From Coccinella septempunctata (Eukaryota; Arthropoda; Insecta; Coleoptera; Coccinellidae), in assembly GCF_907165205.1 (NCBI RefSeq), contig NC_058190.1, forward strand, positions 11,354,001 through 11,418,000: a stretch of 64,000 bases of DNA, in the 5' to 3' direction. The notes under the pieces are model-generated. The model did no database searches. It was not told where the DNA came from and was given only the letters and a program-made list of their open reading frames with translations. Position numbers and translations under genes: made by a program. Below, piece after piece: positions 20,899-33,124 of the stretch; positions within the stretch are counted from its first letter, which is position 1, and the number at the start of each line of letters is the position of its first letter.

Positions 20899-21829
20899 GG
20901 CGTGTGAACTAACCAACATACCTTTGTTCTGGGTCGCTGTGGTTTACCCTTTTATGTGTGTAATTATAATTTGGTAACGTGCTCTCCAAAAATCTGTGTG
21001 GATCTCGGTACCTGGAGAGACATATTTTTTAATTTCATTTTGGAGAGTTCCGGTGTCCCTCTGATCCACCACGACCATCCTTACATCGTCAGTACTGGAG
21101 TCTATCATCTCCAACACTCAATGACCCTCCAAAACTCTGCCCCTATTGTATTTCCTGTGTCCAAATAGACTTTCATCTATTTGGACAATATGTCCTGGTC
21201 CTCAAATAGGTGGAAGGTTCTCAATCATTTCAGATAAATGATCGACAGCCATTTATACCTGCATAGCATTCAAATTCATGAGTACTTACTTATCTAACAG
21301 ATATAGCCCATTGAATCACTTAATTGCCTTTTTTTTCTAATTTTTTTAATAAGGTTAAAAAATTTAAAATAAAATTAATTTATTATTGCAAAATCATACC
21401 ATGCCGCTATGGTGCTAGAGCTTTTCTTTTTATTGGGGTCAGAAGAATTTTTCAAATCTCCTATATGCATGCATGCATTACCCTCTCATAAGGCGTATCT
21501 TCGGGAAGAAATATATTAAACTGTAATGATATAATATTTCAATAAACCAATATCGAAAGAAGGAAATAAGTAAGTACTAACGCAAACACAACGTGCATCT
21601 CCAATTTGCACTCGGCGATAAAGGATCCGGTAGCACCAGATAAAGATTTTCCGCATCTATTTTTGGTGCACCGAAATTTCCCACAACTCCCATCGTTGTA
21701 GAGGGTCATGGCTCTCCTCTGATGATTCGGACAATTGAGAGATTGTGGCAATAATCCACAATCTCGCATTATCGTCACAGCTTCCTGAGCCGACCTAGGC
21801 AAGTTGAAATAACTCCACTTTCTCTCCAT
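20899..21829 (-). pseudogene. Merlin transposase, 5' part
   Basis: The N-terminal frame 21539-21829 has SAQEAVTIMRDCGLLP, a zinc-ribbon-like set (CPNHQRR, KFRCTKNRCGKS) and SGATGSFIAECKLEM. After an unreadable AT-rich gap (about 21260-21540), the catalytic part reads GHIVQIDESLFGHRKYNRG, EGH*VLEMID, GTEIHTDFWRARY and, after a shift, VNHSDPEQRYVG. A TGA replaces the expected Trp, and at least one frameshift is present. Merlin transposases are DDE enzymes related to bacterial IS1016. The reading is cut at 20898 by MULE C and resumes at 18497. Confidence 0.8.
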
Positions 21830-22314
21830 CGTTTCGAAAATTCAAATTTAATTCAAATCTCAACTGCGTCATCTCAATATGTCCTGAAGAACAAGATCGG
21901 CATAGATGATGATAGATGGAAATCAAAATAAGGTTAGGGTAGGCAATGAACCATAGAAACATTATGACATATTGAGTTTTATTCTATATTCTTTATCATA
22001 TAACCTATAGAAATATCCAATCGAGTTGTCAAAATATATGGAAAATACAGAAATTTTCAAAAATTCATATCTCCCAAAGTAAGAGCTTGCCGAAGTTGAG
22101 ACTGGTACCAATGGATTTTTCATGGAAAACTGCATATACAAAAAAATTACCGTCAAAATCCGTTCCCTCAAAATTACTTGTAGTTATCTTGTTTTTTTTG
22201 CCATTGTTCTTCTTGGAGAAAAACGGAATCAAACTCCGTCTGTGTTTTGCCAATAACTCTTCTCTTTGTGCATCAACTTTTAGGAATTTGCAGTATAAAT
22301 TCCTTGTGCAAAGA
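21830..22314. other. Gap without recognised features
   Basis: Lies between the Merlin 5' end and MULE D. Overlapping short frames on both strands (for example 22065-22253) show no familiar motif. It may hold the terminal part of Merlin or MULE D. Confidence 0.35.
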
Positions 22315-25060
22315 TTAAGTTTTTTTTCTTATCTGGCGAATAACCCTGCTGCATTTCTGATTGACTTTTCCTTCCATTACGATATTTTTAGTAATGGAAA
22401 ACCAATTTTCAACTACCGCATTGCTGAGACGTTTTATTGGCTGCCTTAGTAATGACCCACTCCACATCGGCAAGTATGTGAAATATTTTTCAAGGCACAC
22501 GTCGTTTAAAAATTTTCGATTGCAATATGGGTTTTTCTCACCAATTGGTTCCGAGGTTGTTTGTTTATTCGATTCTATATTATATATTTCGAGAAAGTAT
22601 TCGTAATATGGGCGACTCTTATATATTAAGCCTTCGTCTTTATTTATCGCATCTTTAGGTTCAGAGCAATATTCATTTTCTATGTCTGATAAATTTTTTT
22701 TATTTAATGACGTTTTCAATAGTCGAATCATTACTGTTTTAACTGAATCATTCAAATATTCGGAATTCAAAAGTATTACAAAATGCTGAGTTTGTTTCAC
22801 GGGAATAGAACGGGTAATAAAACGACCAAGTGGAACTAAGCCAACGTTTCGTCCATATATTTGGACTTCCTCAAGGCTACAGAGATAAGTACAAAAAGTG
22901 TCATCAGTCAAAGCACTACATTAAGGTATAAATAAATACAGAAAAGAATGAGAACAAAGTGGAAAACAAAATACAACAACAATCTTATCAAGTTCGTTAG
23001 ATCAAATATAAGATGGATGTTTCAATTGTTTGCAGAGACCCTTTGCTGAACAGAATAAAACTTAGGCACATCGAAATATATAAAATCTTTGAACCATGAA
23101 CAAATTATTTCAAACTCATTTATATTAAATAATGATGCTATCAATTCTTTTATGAATTTTTGACAAACAAGGTCGCTATAATGGGCTTTAACGTCATTAC
23201 TTATTATTTTAAAAAAATGAGAACAACATATGTGCATTTCGGTTATATTATTCAAATTATACGTCTCGTCAAATAAAGATCGATACGTAATTTCAAGGTA
23301 TCGTTTTAAAGTCATATTATTCCAAAATGAAGTGATTGCGTTTATTAAAGGAAAGCTGAAATCAGTTACCGATTTTTTGAATAAAGGCCATTTTTGTTTG
23401 TTTTCAAGAGCGAAATATTTGAATTTTGCTAGCCACGAGCCAATTGATACTGCATCAGGATCGCAGCTTATCATTTTCAATATGGGAAAAATTCTATGGC
23501 CAAATTCAGTTTTTATCACTGCTGCATAATAGAAATTTTTTTATAGCGGACGGTGATTTTCTGACTATGCTTCCAGTGGCATCAAGATGTATTGTTATAT
23601 CTTCACCGATATCAATAATTTGTGAAATTATTTCCACCTGTTGTAAACTGAAAATATATACATGAGTTGTCCTACAACTTTCAAATAAGAGTTATTATCC
23701 CTCTGCATCAGAATAAGATCAACAAGGTCATCATTATCATGATCATAGGCAGCAAACTTTTCTGATCGAACTTTCCTGAAAACTGCATGCGACTTAATAT
23801 TCTCGAGATTTCCAGCCTTAATTATTTGAGTGGATGCGCTTCTTAATGCCATTTCCCTCAATTTTCGCTTTTCTTGAAAATTTTTCTGGCAGTTCCTTTT
23901 ATGTGTCGAGTTATATTATCTGTATGATTGAAATTGAGCGGGGAGCTGAGAATAGTTACCTTATGATCGCACGTCAAAGAAACATCATTTATAGTCAGAA
24001 TGAAAACTTAACAATTTTGTGAACAGTAGGCATACACTTATAATTGATCTGTAGAGGGCAAATATCTATTGTGTTTGAAATTTAATAAACAAACATTATT
24101 GACTTTCTTGAATTTTTCACCAATTAATTTTTTGTCTTTGCATATGGCATCGAATTCATCTTGGGTTAAAATAAAGCTACATTCGAGGAACCTACAGCTG
24201 TTGTATTTGGGTCGCCGCCAGTTTTGTATCTTCAGATTTCTTGATTCTCTAGGTAAAATTATATCGATTCTTTCATCCCGATTATTCAAATTGAAACGTA
24301 ATATTGAATCTGGAATATTTTCACTGTCATCGGTGGTAACTTTTTCACTATCCCTATTAACAGATTTTTCCCAATCGGTTGCACTTATATCGCCAGAAGG
24401 AGATGAACTAATAGCGTCTGTTTTGGATGATTCGACGTCATTTGTTTCTTTTTCGCCTTGATATGCAGCAGGAAGTATTGTGAGTCTCATTTCCGGAGGA
24501 ATGATGTAATTAGAATTTACATTGATTTTTTCATTTTTCTGTTCTGGATGTACGAAATCGCCTGATGAGATATGTGGGCTACATTGGTCGTTCGAAGCTT
24601 TTCAAATAACTGGAGTAGAAGTTTGAAATTCATATATTCTCATCTAAGATTTACCTAACCGTACGCAATATATTTTAATTTTTTTCTATTCTTATTAGTG
24701 TTTTTCATGTTCAAAATCGAACAGATATCGGAAAGAATAGAGCTCTTCTCTGAAGGATGGACTTTGTCCAAATCAGTCATTTGCATTTTTTTCCTAGTAA
24801 TTATCTGCGATACACGCGAAATACATGACTGTTCTGATTTGCGATTTTTTTCGTCACTTTTCGAGTCTGATTGATGTCGTTTTAGTGTTCGCAAAACCAA
24901 ATACCGCTTCTTGTAATCGATACAGCCGAAAATAAACTCCCAAGCATCAAAGATTTCTTTACTGGATGGTGTTATGCGAGTCCAGATCTTTCGGAAATCT
25001 ATGCTCCATTACATATTTCTTGAGAAGATTAGTGTCAAATGAAACTGGGCGAACCATGTT
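22315..25060 (-). pseudogene. MULE copy D: transposase with full N-terminus, no YqaJ or Ulp1
   Basis: The leftward reading starts near 25057 with MVRPVSFDTNLLKKYVMEH and, after a shift, EIFDAWEFIFGCIDYKKRY. A charged, probably disordered region follows (24038-24900; ends WRRPKYNSCRFLECSFILTQ). RSEKFAAYDHDNDDLVDLI (23628-23861) matches copy A. Catalytic parts are IHLDATGSIVRK near 23590, SVTDFSFPLINA near 23370, CCSHFFK and SNAVVENWFSITKN near 22400. At least four frameshifts separate these. The reading stops after KCSRVIRQIRKK; the nuclease and protease modules do not follow. No terminal repeats were recognised on either side. Confidence 0.8.
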
Positions 25061-25623
25061 GAATACCCAAAACGATATCAAATTTTGTAGTTTTAATGAC
25101 ACAAATAACATAAAGTATCTAACAGATCAAAAAATAATAAAAAATATCCGTTTCGCGTGCAACTGTGGATATATTAGCAAAAAACTACATGATGTACCGT
25201 TTATACAGGTTTCGGCAATCTGAACGGAGGAATTGATGAAAGAAAAAAAATATTATTACCTGTAGAAAGGGTTGAACAACTTATCAATTCAGACTATTTT
25301 TCGTCCTCCAATGGGCAAGTTTCCTAAAACTCGAAAACTGAATTTGAGATTATTTATGGAAAGCCTTTTCTACTAGTTATTCAACACGTAAAAGATTCGC
25401 TTCCAAATTCAGACATTTCAGAAATACACCCTTCGAAACTTCGACTATGTGAAAGCTTGTGACGTAGAATGCCTTTATTAAAGTATAGTAATTTTTGTTA
25501 ATTCGACAACACTGGAACCGATCAAGAAGATATCCACAGATTACAAAAAATTGTTTCTGTAATCTGTGTCTTAACCTCCTTGAAACCGATGACATTTTGT
25601 GTCATTGTGTGTTTTTCTTGTCA
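25061..25623. other. Gap without recognised features
   Basis: Upstream of MULE D; it may hold its promoter and right end. I found no ACCGGTGTGA-type terminus here and no familiar protein. Confidence 0.35.
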
Positions 25624-25631
25624 AATGTGAA

Positions 25632-25875
25632 CATAGACATATAGACATGGACTGTGCCTTCCCTTTCCATATATGCATGAAATACGGTCAAAAAAGTGAC
25701 AGAGAGAAACGCACGTCGGGAATGCAGTTGTCTCTTTCTAGAATTTTGATTGGTCTACACTCACCTCTATGTGAACAAAAAAGAGACAGGTAAATTCCCG
25801 ACGATCATTTCTCTCTTTCTATAAAAAAAGCCAATTTCATGCTGACATTGCTCAGTCCATGTCTCTATGTCTATG
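25632..25875. mobile_element. 244-bp near-palindromic MITE
   Basis: The ends catagacatatagacatggactg and its complement (one mismatch) are followed inward by further paired words: gagagaaac/tttctctct and cgtcgggaat/attcccgacg. The element is flanked by an exact 8-bp duplication aatgtgaa (25624-25631 and 25876-25883). The 8-bp duplication fits hAT or P superfamily activity; the CATA start is closer to P ends than to the hAT CAG start, but this is only a hint. Confidence 0.85.
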
Positions 25876-25883
25876 AATGTGAA

Positions 25884-26189
25884 TAATGTGATCATCAAAC
25901 TTGATATTTATTACATCTATTGTGATCAGAAAACTTTCATGACCATTACTGACACAAATGGGCGTTGCCGGATTGTAAGAATGACGTAGAATGTTCACAA
26001 GAGCACTTCTGAAATCAGAATTTTCGTAATCGAATACAGACAAAATGCAATATGTTAAAATTCGAAAAAAATATATTTCGAGATATTTGAGTTATAAGGA
26101 TTTTTATGACATATATTTTGAAATATAGGAAAATACCCCATTGTGGGAGAAATTGCGAGATATGAAAGCTCAAAGTCATGCCTCCAAGA
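25884..26189. other. Gap without recognised features
   Basis: AT-rich sequence between the MITE and the BEL pol fragment; nothing assigned. Confidence 0.35.
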
Positions 26190-26610
26190 TTAAATCGATA
26201 ACCAATTGTTTTTAAAATATATGATTACATACGAGATGTGATAGTTATCTGTTTCCGCCTTTAGTTGTGTCGTATCACGTCCTTCTTTCAATACAGATTG
26301 ATGTGGAATATAATACCTCTTCGCTGAACTATTTGAGCTAGCAATTTTCATATGACCTAGCGCAAAGTATTCCTGCATGAATTCTTTATACATATTGCTG
26401 AGCTTTTCATCTTTATCCAGCTTGTTTTCCAATTGAAATAGTCGTGCTAGTGTCCTCTGCTCCGATTCTCCTAGCTGAGTTGCACTTTTCTTGAATGGAA
26501 GTTTCACAGTATAACCGTGTTCGTCCCGTCGAACGGTTTTGGAGTAAAATTCTTCGATGAAAGTATCGTCGTTTGTTGTTTCCTCGGAATTTTCTGCTTC
26601 TTCGATGTTT
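26190..26610 (-). pseudogene. BEL/Pao pol fragment (protease to RT junction)
   Basis: The leftward reading has FIEEFYSKTVRRDEHGYTV, KLPFKKSATQLGESE, a spacer with FQLENKLDKDEK and EFMQEYFALGHM, and YYIPHQSVLKEGRDTTQL. This is the characteristic stretch just before the BEL/Pao reverse transcriptase core. It stops before the catalytic palm motifs. It lies on the same strand as, and downstream of, the gag fragment at 27218-28511, so both probably derive from one element with a large internal loss. Confidence 0.75.
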
Positions 26611-27217
26611 CAGAATTTTGTAAGTTGTGAATTCTCATTCAAATTCGTAATCAAGCTTGCTACACGGAATTGTGGACTCGATGATGCGGTTCCGCTGATA
26701 ATCCATCCGAAGTGAGTGTTTTGTGTCAGTAGCCCATCCTCTGTACATGGAATAGTGGATCTGCGAGTTGTATATTATCCCAGTAGTTCTTGGTATAAAG
26801 GTGAGTGGATGGCATAGTGTTACGAATTGAATATAAGGTGCCATGACTGTCAGGAAGACAGTTCTAAAATTTGAAAGAAAATAAAGACGAATTAGTTAAT
26901 TGTAGTGTTGTGTAAAAGTGAAGGATCTTTTGGAACTGTTAATTAATATTTTAACTGAAAACGAACCCCAGTTTCGTAACAGTTGGTGTTAGAAGTGGGA
27001 TAAATAGGACTATCTTTCAATGTAATTCCATATAATTGGCAGAAATTAATAAATTCATCCAAATCTATAGCAATTGTAACACATAGATGCATCATGATGT
27101 GTTCAAAATGGGTACCAGTGTATTTAGTATTACTAATACTCGTCTATTTTCGCCTATAGAAGATAATAACCCAGTTTTTGTGATAGGTAACTGAGTCACA
27201 AGACGAGGTGTTTCATG
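26611..27217. other. Possible LTR remnant with primer-binding-like sequence
   Basis: At about 26983-27006 the top strand reads cagttggtgttagaagtgggata, which resembles the sequence often found just inside the 5' LTR of insect LTR retroelements. It would lie in the opposite direction to the surrounding BEL pieces. A 69-codon leftward frame (26635-26844) is not recognised. Neither LTR boundary could be fixed. Confidence 0.3.
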
Positions 27218-28511
27218 TTAAGAGAACCGATCTGACAGACCCTTCTGGAGGAATATTTCGCATAGAGATCCTATTTTCAAGGTTATGTGGACACAATGGG
27301 ATTCCCTGGTTGTGGAAAATGGAATACTCAAACGGGTATGGGAATCAGCTGATGGGAGGTCGTCAATTTCCCAATCGCCATTGATGTAGCTGGACCCTTT
27401 CCTGTAATGGACGTAGAGATTTGCAGTAGTTGAGTCCAGTTTTTTTAGCATGATATATGCAATTATCTTTCCATTTGTTTATATTCATGATTCTTAGGGC
27501 TTCTGTACTTTCCCTGATAGTGTCGTGTAATTTTTTCATCGCTCCTGATGATTCAGAATTCAGATTGGTGAAATCGAGAAGATTGTCCATGTGTTTATTG
27601 AACAGGATCTTTGGGTTGTTGTATCTTTCCTCTATGAGTTTTTAGGCGGTTTGATAGTTGGAAGATGATATTTCAAGATGTTGGATAATTCTGGCGGGCT
27701 CTCCTCTGAGATTTATCTTCAGTAGTTGCATTTGTTCTACAGCTCCGAAGGAACTGTTGTTGTCTACCAGTTGTTTGAATAGATCTCTGAAGTTGGACTG
27801 TGCGTCATACAGTCCAGTGAACATTGGAATGGTTGTAGTTGGAAGATTAATTTTCGAGGATACTGGTGAATTTTCTCTTCTGATTTCGGTTATTATTTTG
27901 GCTTCGTACTTTTTACTTGCTTCATCGAAGTATCCATTTTTTGAATATAATTGTGCGTCATCTGTTCTCAGAGCGTTAATTTTGATTTCAAGAGAGAATT
28001 TCTGACCACCATATTCCATGTTTTGTTGTTTGACTTTCAGGAGTTCGTAATGACTTTCCTCCTCCAGTAGGCTGTTGATTTTGTTCATATCCTTCATGAA
28101 TAATTTAATGCTCGACATCTGTTCTTTGATGATTCGGGAATCATAATGGTTTGTGGACATTTCCTTCTGTCGTAAGTCCATTTTCCAGAAGTTTTTGCTC
28201 TATTTTATCAAATGGGCAATTGCTTGTTGATATATCTTTTCGGCTTGCCCATATACGTCCATGACATGGTATTAATGGGTTTTCGGAAGTTCTTGTAGCA
28301 GCTTCTGATGAATTTCTTTAGAGTTATCCCATTCTTCATTCAATTGTGCCATCTTCCTGCTGAAGTATTCTTCGGTTTTTCTCGATGGTGTATCTTTTTC
28401 CATATTGGTGTGAGCCCTTTTTATGGCTTTTGCCGTTTTGAGCTGCTCGGCTCGGGTTTGTTCCTTGTGGATCCTGGATACAGTGGGTGTTGTCCCTTGT
28501 GGTTGAGTCAA
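27218..28511 (-). pseudogene. BEL/Pao gag fragment (DUF1759-like)
   Basis: The leftward N-terminal part (28272-28511) is Lys/Glu-rich. After a stop the reading continues with coiled-coil-like text (27642-28181) and then LPTTTIPMFTGLYDAQSNF, LFKQLVDNNSSFGAVEQMQ, LLKINLRGEPARIIQHLEIS. This is the DUF1759 region of BEL/Pao Gag, which builds the particle core. An in-frame TAA follows NYQTA and the family reading resumes at once (KLIEERYNN, MDNLLDFTNLNSESSGAMKK). There are thus at least two stops. The zinc-knuckle part was not recognised. Confidence 0.8.
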
Positions 28512-28790
28512 AGGTTTGTGTATTCAATGACTCTTGATTGATGTGAGTCTAGTGGATGTATTATATTTTCCTGGTGGTTAAGTCAAAAGGTTGTAAGTCC
28601 GATGACTTGGTTGATGTGGGTCCAGTGGATGTATTTTCCTGTTGGTTGAGTCAAAGGGTTGTGAGTCTGATGACTGCTGTTTGATGTGGGTCCAGTGGAT
28701 GTATTTCCCTGGTGGTTGAGTCAAAGGGTTGTGATTCAGATGACCGCTGCTTGATGCGGGTCCAGTGGATGTATTCCAAAGTCTCTGGTG
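28500..28790. repeat. Minisatellite, four units of about 70 bp
   Basis: Units start near 28505, 28580, 28648 and 28718 with gagtcaaaggttgtga-like text and end gtgggtccagtggatgtatt. Spacing is 68-75 bp. It lies just upstream of the BEL gag start, so it may be part of that element's untranslated leader. Confidence 0.8.
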
Positions 28791-29479
28791 GTTGATTGCA
28801 GGCTCTAAGGACCAATTTTGGGTTTGTATATCAATTCGACCTCAAGTTTTTAGAGTTCTGGGTTGGTGAAAACTTAGGGACTCGAGGATTGAGATTGATA
28901 TGCTGATCACGTGATGATGAACGTTCATTTTCTAATCTAACAAACTATATATAGTAAAATTGTACAGTGACGTCAAGACCACCTAATCGAACTCGAATTA
29001 CATTTTGCATATTCAGTACATAGTACATTTTTCTTCACTCTCAGTATTGCTGCAGTTCGATTGAGAAATGTTAGATATTAAAAATCTATTGCAATTGCTG
29101 AGTCCATTGTCTCGCCTGGCCTTCATACATAGGAAATAAAATAAAATAATTTCTAATGGCAATATTTGATTGAATTGAGTGTATGAATTTATTGATATAT
29201 CTAATTTTGGATATTTATTGTACGTTTCGTACAAGAACATGCGTATGAAAATTTTCAATTTTTATCACAATGTCATCAGTCTCAAAAATCACAGCATTTA
29301 TTCACTATTGGAGGCACCGATCTACCATTATTATCGATTTTTGTATCGAATGAGAGTTACTGTTGGTGTTATTTGTGGGTACCCCAAATTTGATTTGATT
29401 GAGGAAGTAATAAAGTATAAAATTGCTAGAATACCGTATATTGGTTTGCACCAGCATTATTACAGAGATTTTGCTTCAC
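28791..29479. other. Gap without recognised features
   Basis: It may include the LTR of the BEL element whose gag starts at 28511 and reads leftward, but no partner LTR was found for comparison. Confidence 0.3.
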
Positions 29480-30640
29480 TGACATCTTGCAAAATAATTT
29501 TTGCAAAGTTTTTCTAAAGTGGCGCAGCAATCCCTGTGGAAAATATCTCAAAAAAATTTCACACTGCACGCTCGCTGATCTTTTTTCATCTCCACATATG
29601 AGACAAACATTATTTTGGAAGTTATCTGGACTCTTTTATAAAATTTGTTTAGGATCATTTCTGAAATTGTCCATATTTGCTGGCTTCAGCTGACATTCGC
29701 TGTTTATTATGACCCACCGTATATACACCACAGTTGTATAAATCCGTCAGTTTAATATACGATATTTCCTGAATATTGAATTTAGATTTGAAACCGGTAT
29801 CTTTGAACTTATTATAGAGGGTGATTCATTACTATTGGGACATGGGCTAAGGGCAGATTGTTTGGACCAAAATATTGCGATAGGACCAAATATACCTCAA
29901 TAAAATATTACTGTGGAGGAGATAGAGGGTGTTAAAGCTGAACATTTTTTCGTTTTTTGCTAATAATTTCACTGTATATTTTTTCATCCGTTTTTAAGAA
30001 AAACACAATTGAACAGTTCAGAGCATCGAACGGGGGATTTGAAGTAACGATATATTTATGTTATTTATTTATTTCGACGATGACCCATAATTAAACACAA
30101 TGTATCATAAAAAGAATAAACTTAAATTAAATGTTCTACGTGGCCTCCTCCGACTTCTATGCCTTTTCTAATTCTTTTAAAAAAGGACTTTCGAAAAAAA
30201 TATAATTCTGTCCCCTTATAAAAAATTCAACTTTAACGCCTTCTATCTTTTTCCACAGCAATATTTTATTGAGGTATATTTGGTCCTATCGCCATATTTT
30301 GGTCCAAAAAATCTGCCCTTAGCCTATGTCCTAATAGTTATGAATCACCCTGTATATTTGGATGAAACTTTTAAATGTTTCCATAAATTCCAACACATTC
30401 AACATTTTCCTATCGGGTCATTAAAAGTGAATGAACTGTACTGGAAATCAACAAAAGCTATAACCCAATGATTGCGACTACCAACGATTCCAATAATAAT
30501 TGGAAGAATTACTATTATTCTTTCAGATATTTCTGGAAAATCATCTAAAAAATCCTGAACAATATCTTTACAATAATAAAATATTGCATAAGATTTGTAT
30601 TGAGTAGTTTGTATAATCTTCATCGGTGTTGTGTGATTTT
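29480..30640 (-). pseudogene. Ulp1/C48-like protease relic split by a MITE
   Basis: The leftward reading before the MITE (30353-30623) has DIVQDFLDDFPE, VILPIIIGIVGSRNHWVIAF (catalytic His) and FTFNDPIGKM (catalytic Asp). It resumes after the MITE at 29816 with KFNIQEISYIKLTDLYNCGVYTVGH (catalytic Cys in NCGVY). With a single TA at the junction the two halves join in one frame. A CLICGDEK..VQC zinc-ribbon-like reading follows near 29590. The protein is clearly diverged from the Ulp1 module of MULE A, so it represents another family. Several stops follow the Cys segment. Confidence 0.65.
29817..30352. mobile_element. 536-bp MITE with about 140-bp TIRs, TA target
   Basis: The left arm gagggtgattcattactatt..., through ggaccaaatatacctcaataa, is mirrored at the right end with few mismatches over about 140 bp. 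The element is flanked by TA (29815-29816, 30353-30354), the Tc1/mariner-type target. It has no transposase. It disrupts a Ulp1-like reading frame. A short relative lies at 9978-10061. Confidence 0.85.
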
Positions 30641-30877
30641 AATATTGCTCTCAAGCAATAATTAAAAGTGGAAATCTGTCAACCACTGGAAATCTTCAAA
30701 TTCCAATTCCGTAGGGATGCCCGAATTAAACTTAGCTACTACATACTTAGTTCCCGTACATATTCTCTACATCCCTTATATTAATCCAAATTACTCACAA
30801 GCCCGTTTTCATGGAAATGGCAATGTGATGTAAATTTTCGCATTTTGAAAGCAGGAAACCTGAACAGCTTTGGTCCA
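30641..30877. other. Short stretch without recognised features
   Basis: Upstream of the Ulp1 relic on its strand; no further readable protein beyond about 30640. Confidence 0.3.
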
Positions 30878-31165
30878 TTTCCATAAGAAAAAACCCGAGA
30901 AACGGTTATTTTTCACACTTTTTACTATATCAAGATAGTTCAACTTCAGAGGGTTGGTGAGGGGGTAATTTTGGTGCACAAAATATTTTACCTCAAAGGT
31001 CGTGCTCAGTATGTTGGTAATAACTCATTTCCATCGAAAAACCCCGAGCAACTGGTATTTTCTACATTTTTACTGTGTCAAGGTAGTTAAAATTCTGAGG
31101 GTTGAAATGGAGGTATTTTTTTATGCACAAAATATATAGTCTAAGATCCCGCTGCAGAATCACTA
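30878..31165. repeat. Two diverged direct repeats of about 150 bp
   Basis: Both halves run ccatttccat(a/c)gaaaaa-ccc-gag, tttttac-tat/gt-tcaa-gtag, gagggttg and gcacaaaatat. The second copy starts about 152 bp after the first. Function unknown; no coding potential. Confidence 0.6.
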
Positions 31166-32452
31166 CGTTCATTACGTACAGAGTCAAACACACATTTTTA
31201 CATACGTTTATGGATAGGAGAATACACTGATAACACCGCAGCCTGGAATATGAAAGTGATTCGGATTCATATATTGAAATCTTGCACGAGTTGAATGATT
31301 TCAATAGGTATCATGATGGACCATATATTATCGTGATCGAGAAAATCATTGGGATAAATGGGATGATATCGAATTCATTCGATCTCCAAAACTTCTGCAA
31401 GAGCAATTTTGAGTGAGATTGAGAAAAAAATAAGCCACCCCACCTCAAGGTGAAATATCAACATTCAATTTAATATTTTGTCTCACTTGCAATCCATCTT
31501 CTGAATTGCTATGTTCAAATTCAATTCCTTATTTCCACCTCGAAATTTGCCTTTCGTTAGATACTAAATATAGATATTTTCAGAAACGAAGCACTAAATG
31601 CTATGTATCAACCATAGGTTTTACCTCACACCTCAATAATATACATAACAATAATAATGCTGATACAACGATCACAACAGAACACAATAAATAAATAAAC
31701 TGATCGCTGCAGTCTGACAGAAACACTGATCCAAAGATTAACAAAGAAAACTAAGAAATTACAACCAATGAGTCACAATTAGTTCAAATAGTAAACTATT
31801 TTGGCAACTGCATAGGATTAGTTAATCTCTTCTCATTTTGTACTTGATCTTAACACGACGGTTTAAACCATAGATTAACTTTAATCGGAGATTTCTCAAT
31901 CGGAAGTTTAAACTATGATTAATCTTACGGGCCTAAATGTTTCATTCGAAGCATGAGATCCCGAATTGAAGAAAAACATGTTAATGTTTTGCATTAAAGA
32001 TATTGAACTTCCAAATAATTTAATTTTTACAACATTAATCATATTTATTATCTATGAAGAATAGGCCAAGAAACTCTAAAATTAATATACACAACATCAC
32101 ATTAAAGGATAAGTCATAAAGTGACAAAACCAATGCTAGAATTAATCCCAGTTTCAACACAAGGAAACTCGGCCGGTAAAATAGATTTTGCATTCGAAGA
32201 TTAATCCGGTGGAAAAACCTTATTTCTAACCGATTCCTTCGGGTAAATTAAAGAATATTGCCTAGAATATTGTAAGCTTGTAAAAACCCAATCATAAATG
32301 TCTCACCAAAATATTATTTTCAGATTCAAAATTCTTCTGCTGAAGCTTTCGCTTTCGGCAGAAATAAAACAATTTAGGACGTTACTAAAACTTGGAAGTA
32401 TAAATAACATTTAGGATTGGGTTTTTTCAAACCTTTGCTGAATGTTATAGCA
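31166..32452. other. Long gap without recognised features
   Basis: About 1.3 kb of AT-rich sequence. Short frames on both strands show no familiar motif and no repeat was found. Confidence 0.35.
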
Positions 32453-33124
32453 CTACCCTTGTTTTATGATTTCTGACGAAAACTTCAGATGACTATAATG
32501 TTGCTGATATCTGAAAATATTGAACAAAGAAAAAAACATTTCATGTTCTTTTGAGAATCTCGTTTCAAGGGCTGAAATCAGATGATCTAAATATTGGAGG
32601 GATCTAGATTTTTTGAAGTAATCTTCAGCTGAAGATGCTTTATAAATAGATCTGTACATTTGTCTACCGCAAATTCGTGGTTTTCCAATCTCTATATTGA
32701 GACACTGAGCAATTGATGATGCTTTGGAAAAAAATTCTGTGAAGCATGCATCATCGGAACGATGTTTTCTACATATATCTATAATTAAATTTATGTGACG
32801 TTGAATATCTACAAAATTGATAAAAACACCTTGTAGTGTATTCGCTATTGGTTCCAGTATATTTGAAAATTTACTTGCTACCGTGAAACAAACTACAAAA
32901 GTGGAAAAGTTTATTGCAGCCCATAACTGAGCAGCTCTTTTTGTCGTTGAAGAATTCATTGAAATTCCTTTTTGAATATACATAGAAAACTCGCAAAGGT
33001 TTCTATCTAGCTGACCAATGAGTTTCACAAAACAACGGATAATATTGAAGGTGTTGTGCTGAAAAACAATAAGGCGATCAGAATCTCCCATGATTTTCGC
33101 ATGGAATTCAATTCCATTAGGCAC
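32453..33124 (-). pseudogene. hAT transposase fragment, P52rIPK-like
   Basis: A 223-codon leftward frame. The second half has EIGKPRICGRQMYR, AEDYFKKSRSLQYLDHLI and ALETRFSKEHEM. These are hallmark segments of the hAT-derived proteins annotated as 52-kDa repressor of the inhibitor of the protein kinase. They lie between the RNase-H core and the C-terminal dimerisation domain. The first half (ILEPIANTLQG) fits the preceding helical region. Catalytic Asp motifs and the dimerisation region are absent, so it is an internal fragment, though open over its length. Confidence 0.75.

Noticed and set aside
23628..23861. Tiny intron (about 28 bp) between YLKV and LQQV in MULE D
   Set aside because: Too short for a plausible intron; copy A lacks a counterpart, so a frameshift is simpler.
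29179..29693. 112- and 68-codon rightward frames
   Set aside because: They overlap the zinc-ribbon reading of the leftward Ulp1 relic and show no motif.
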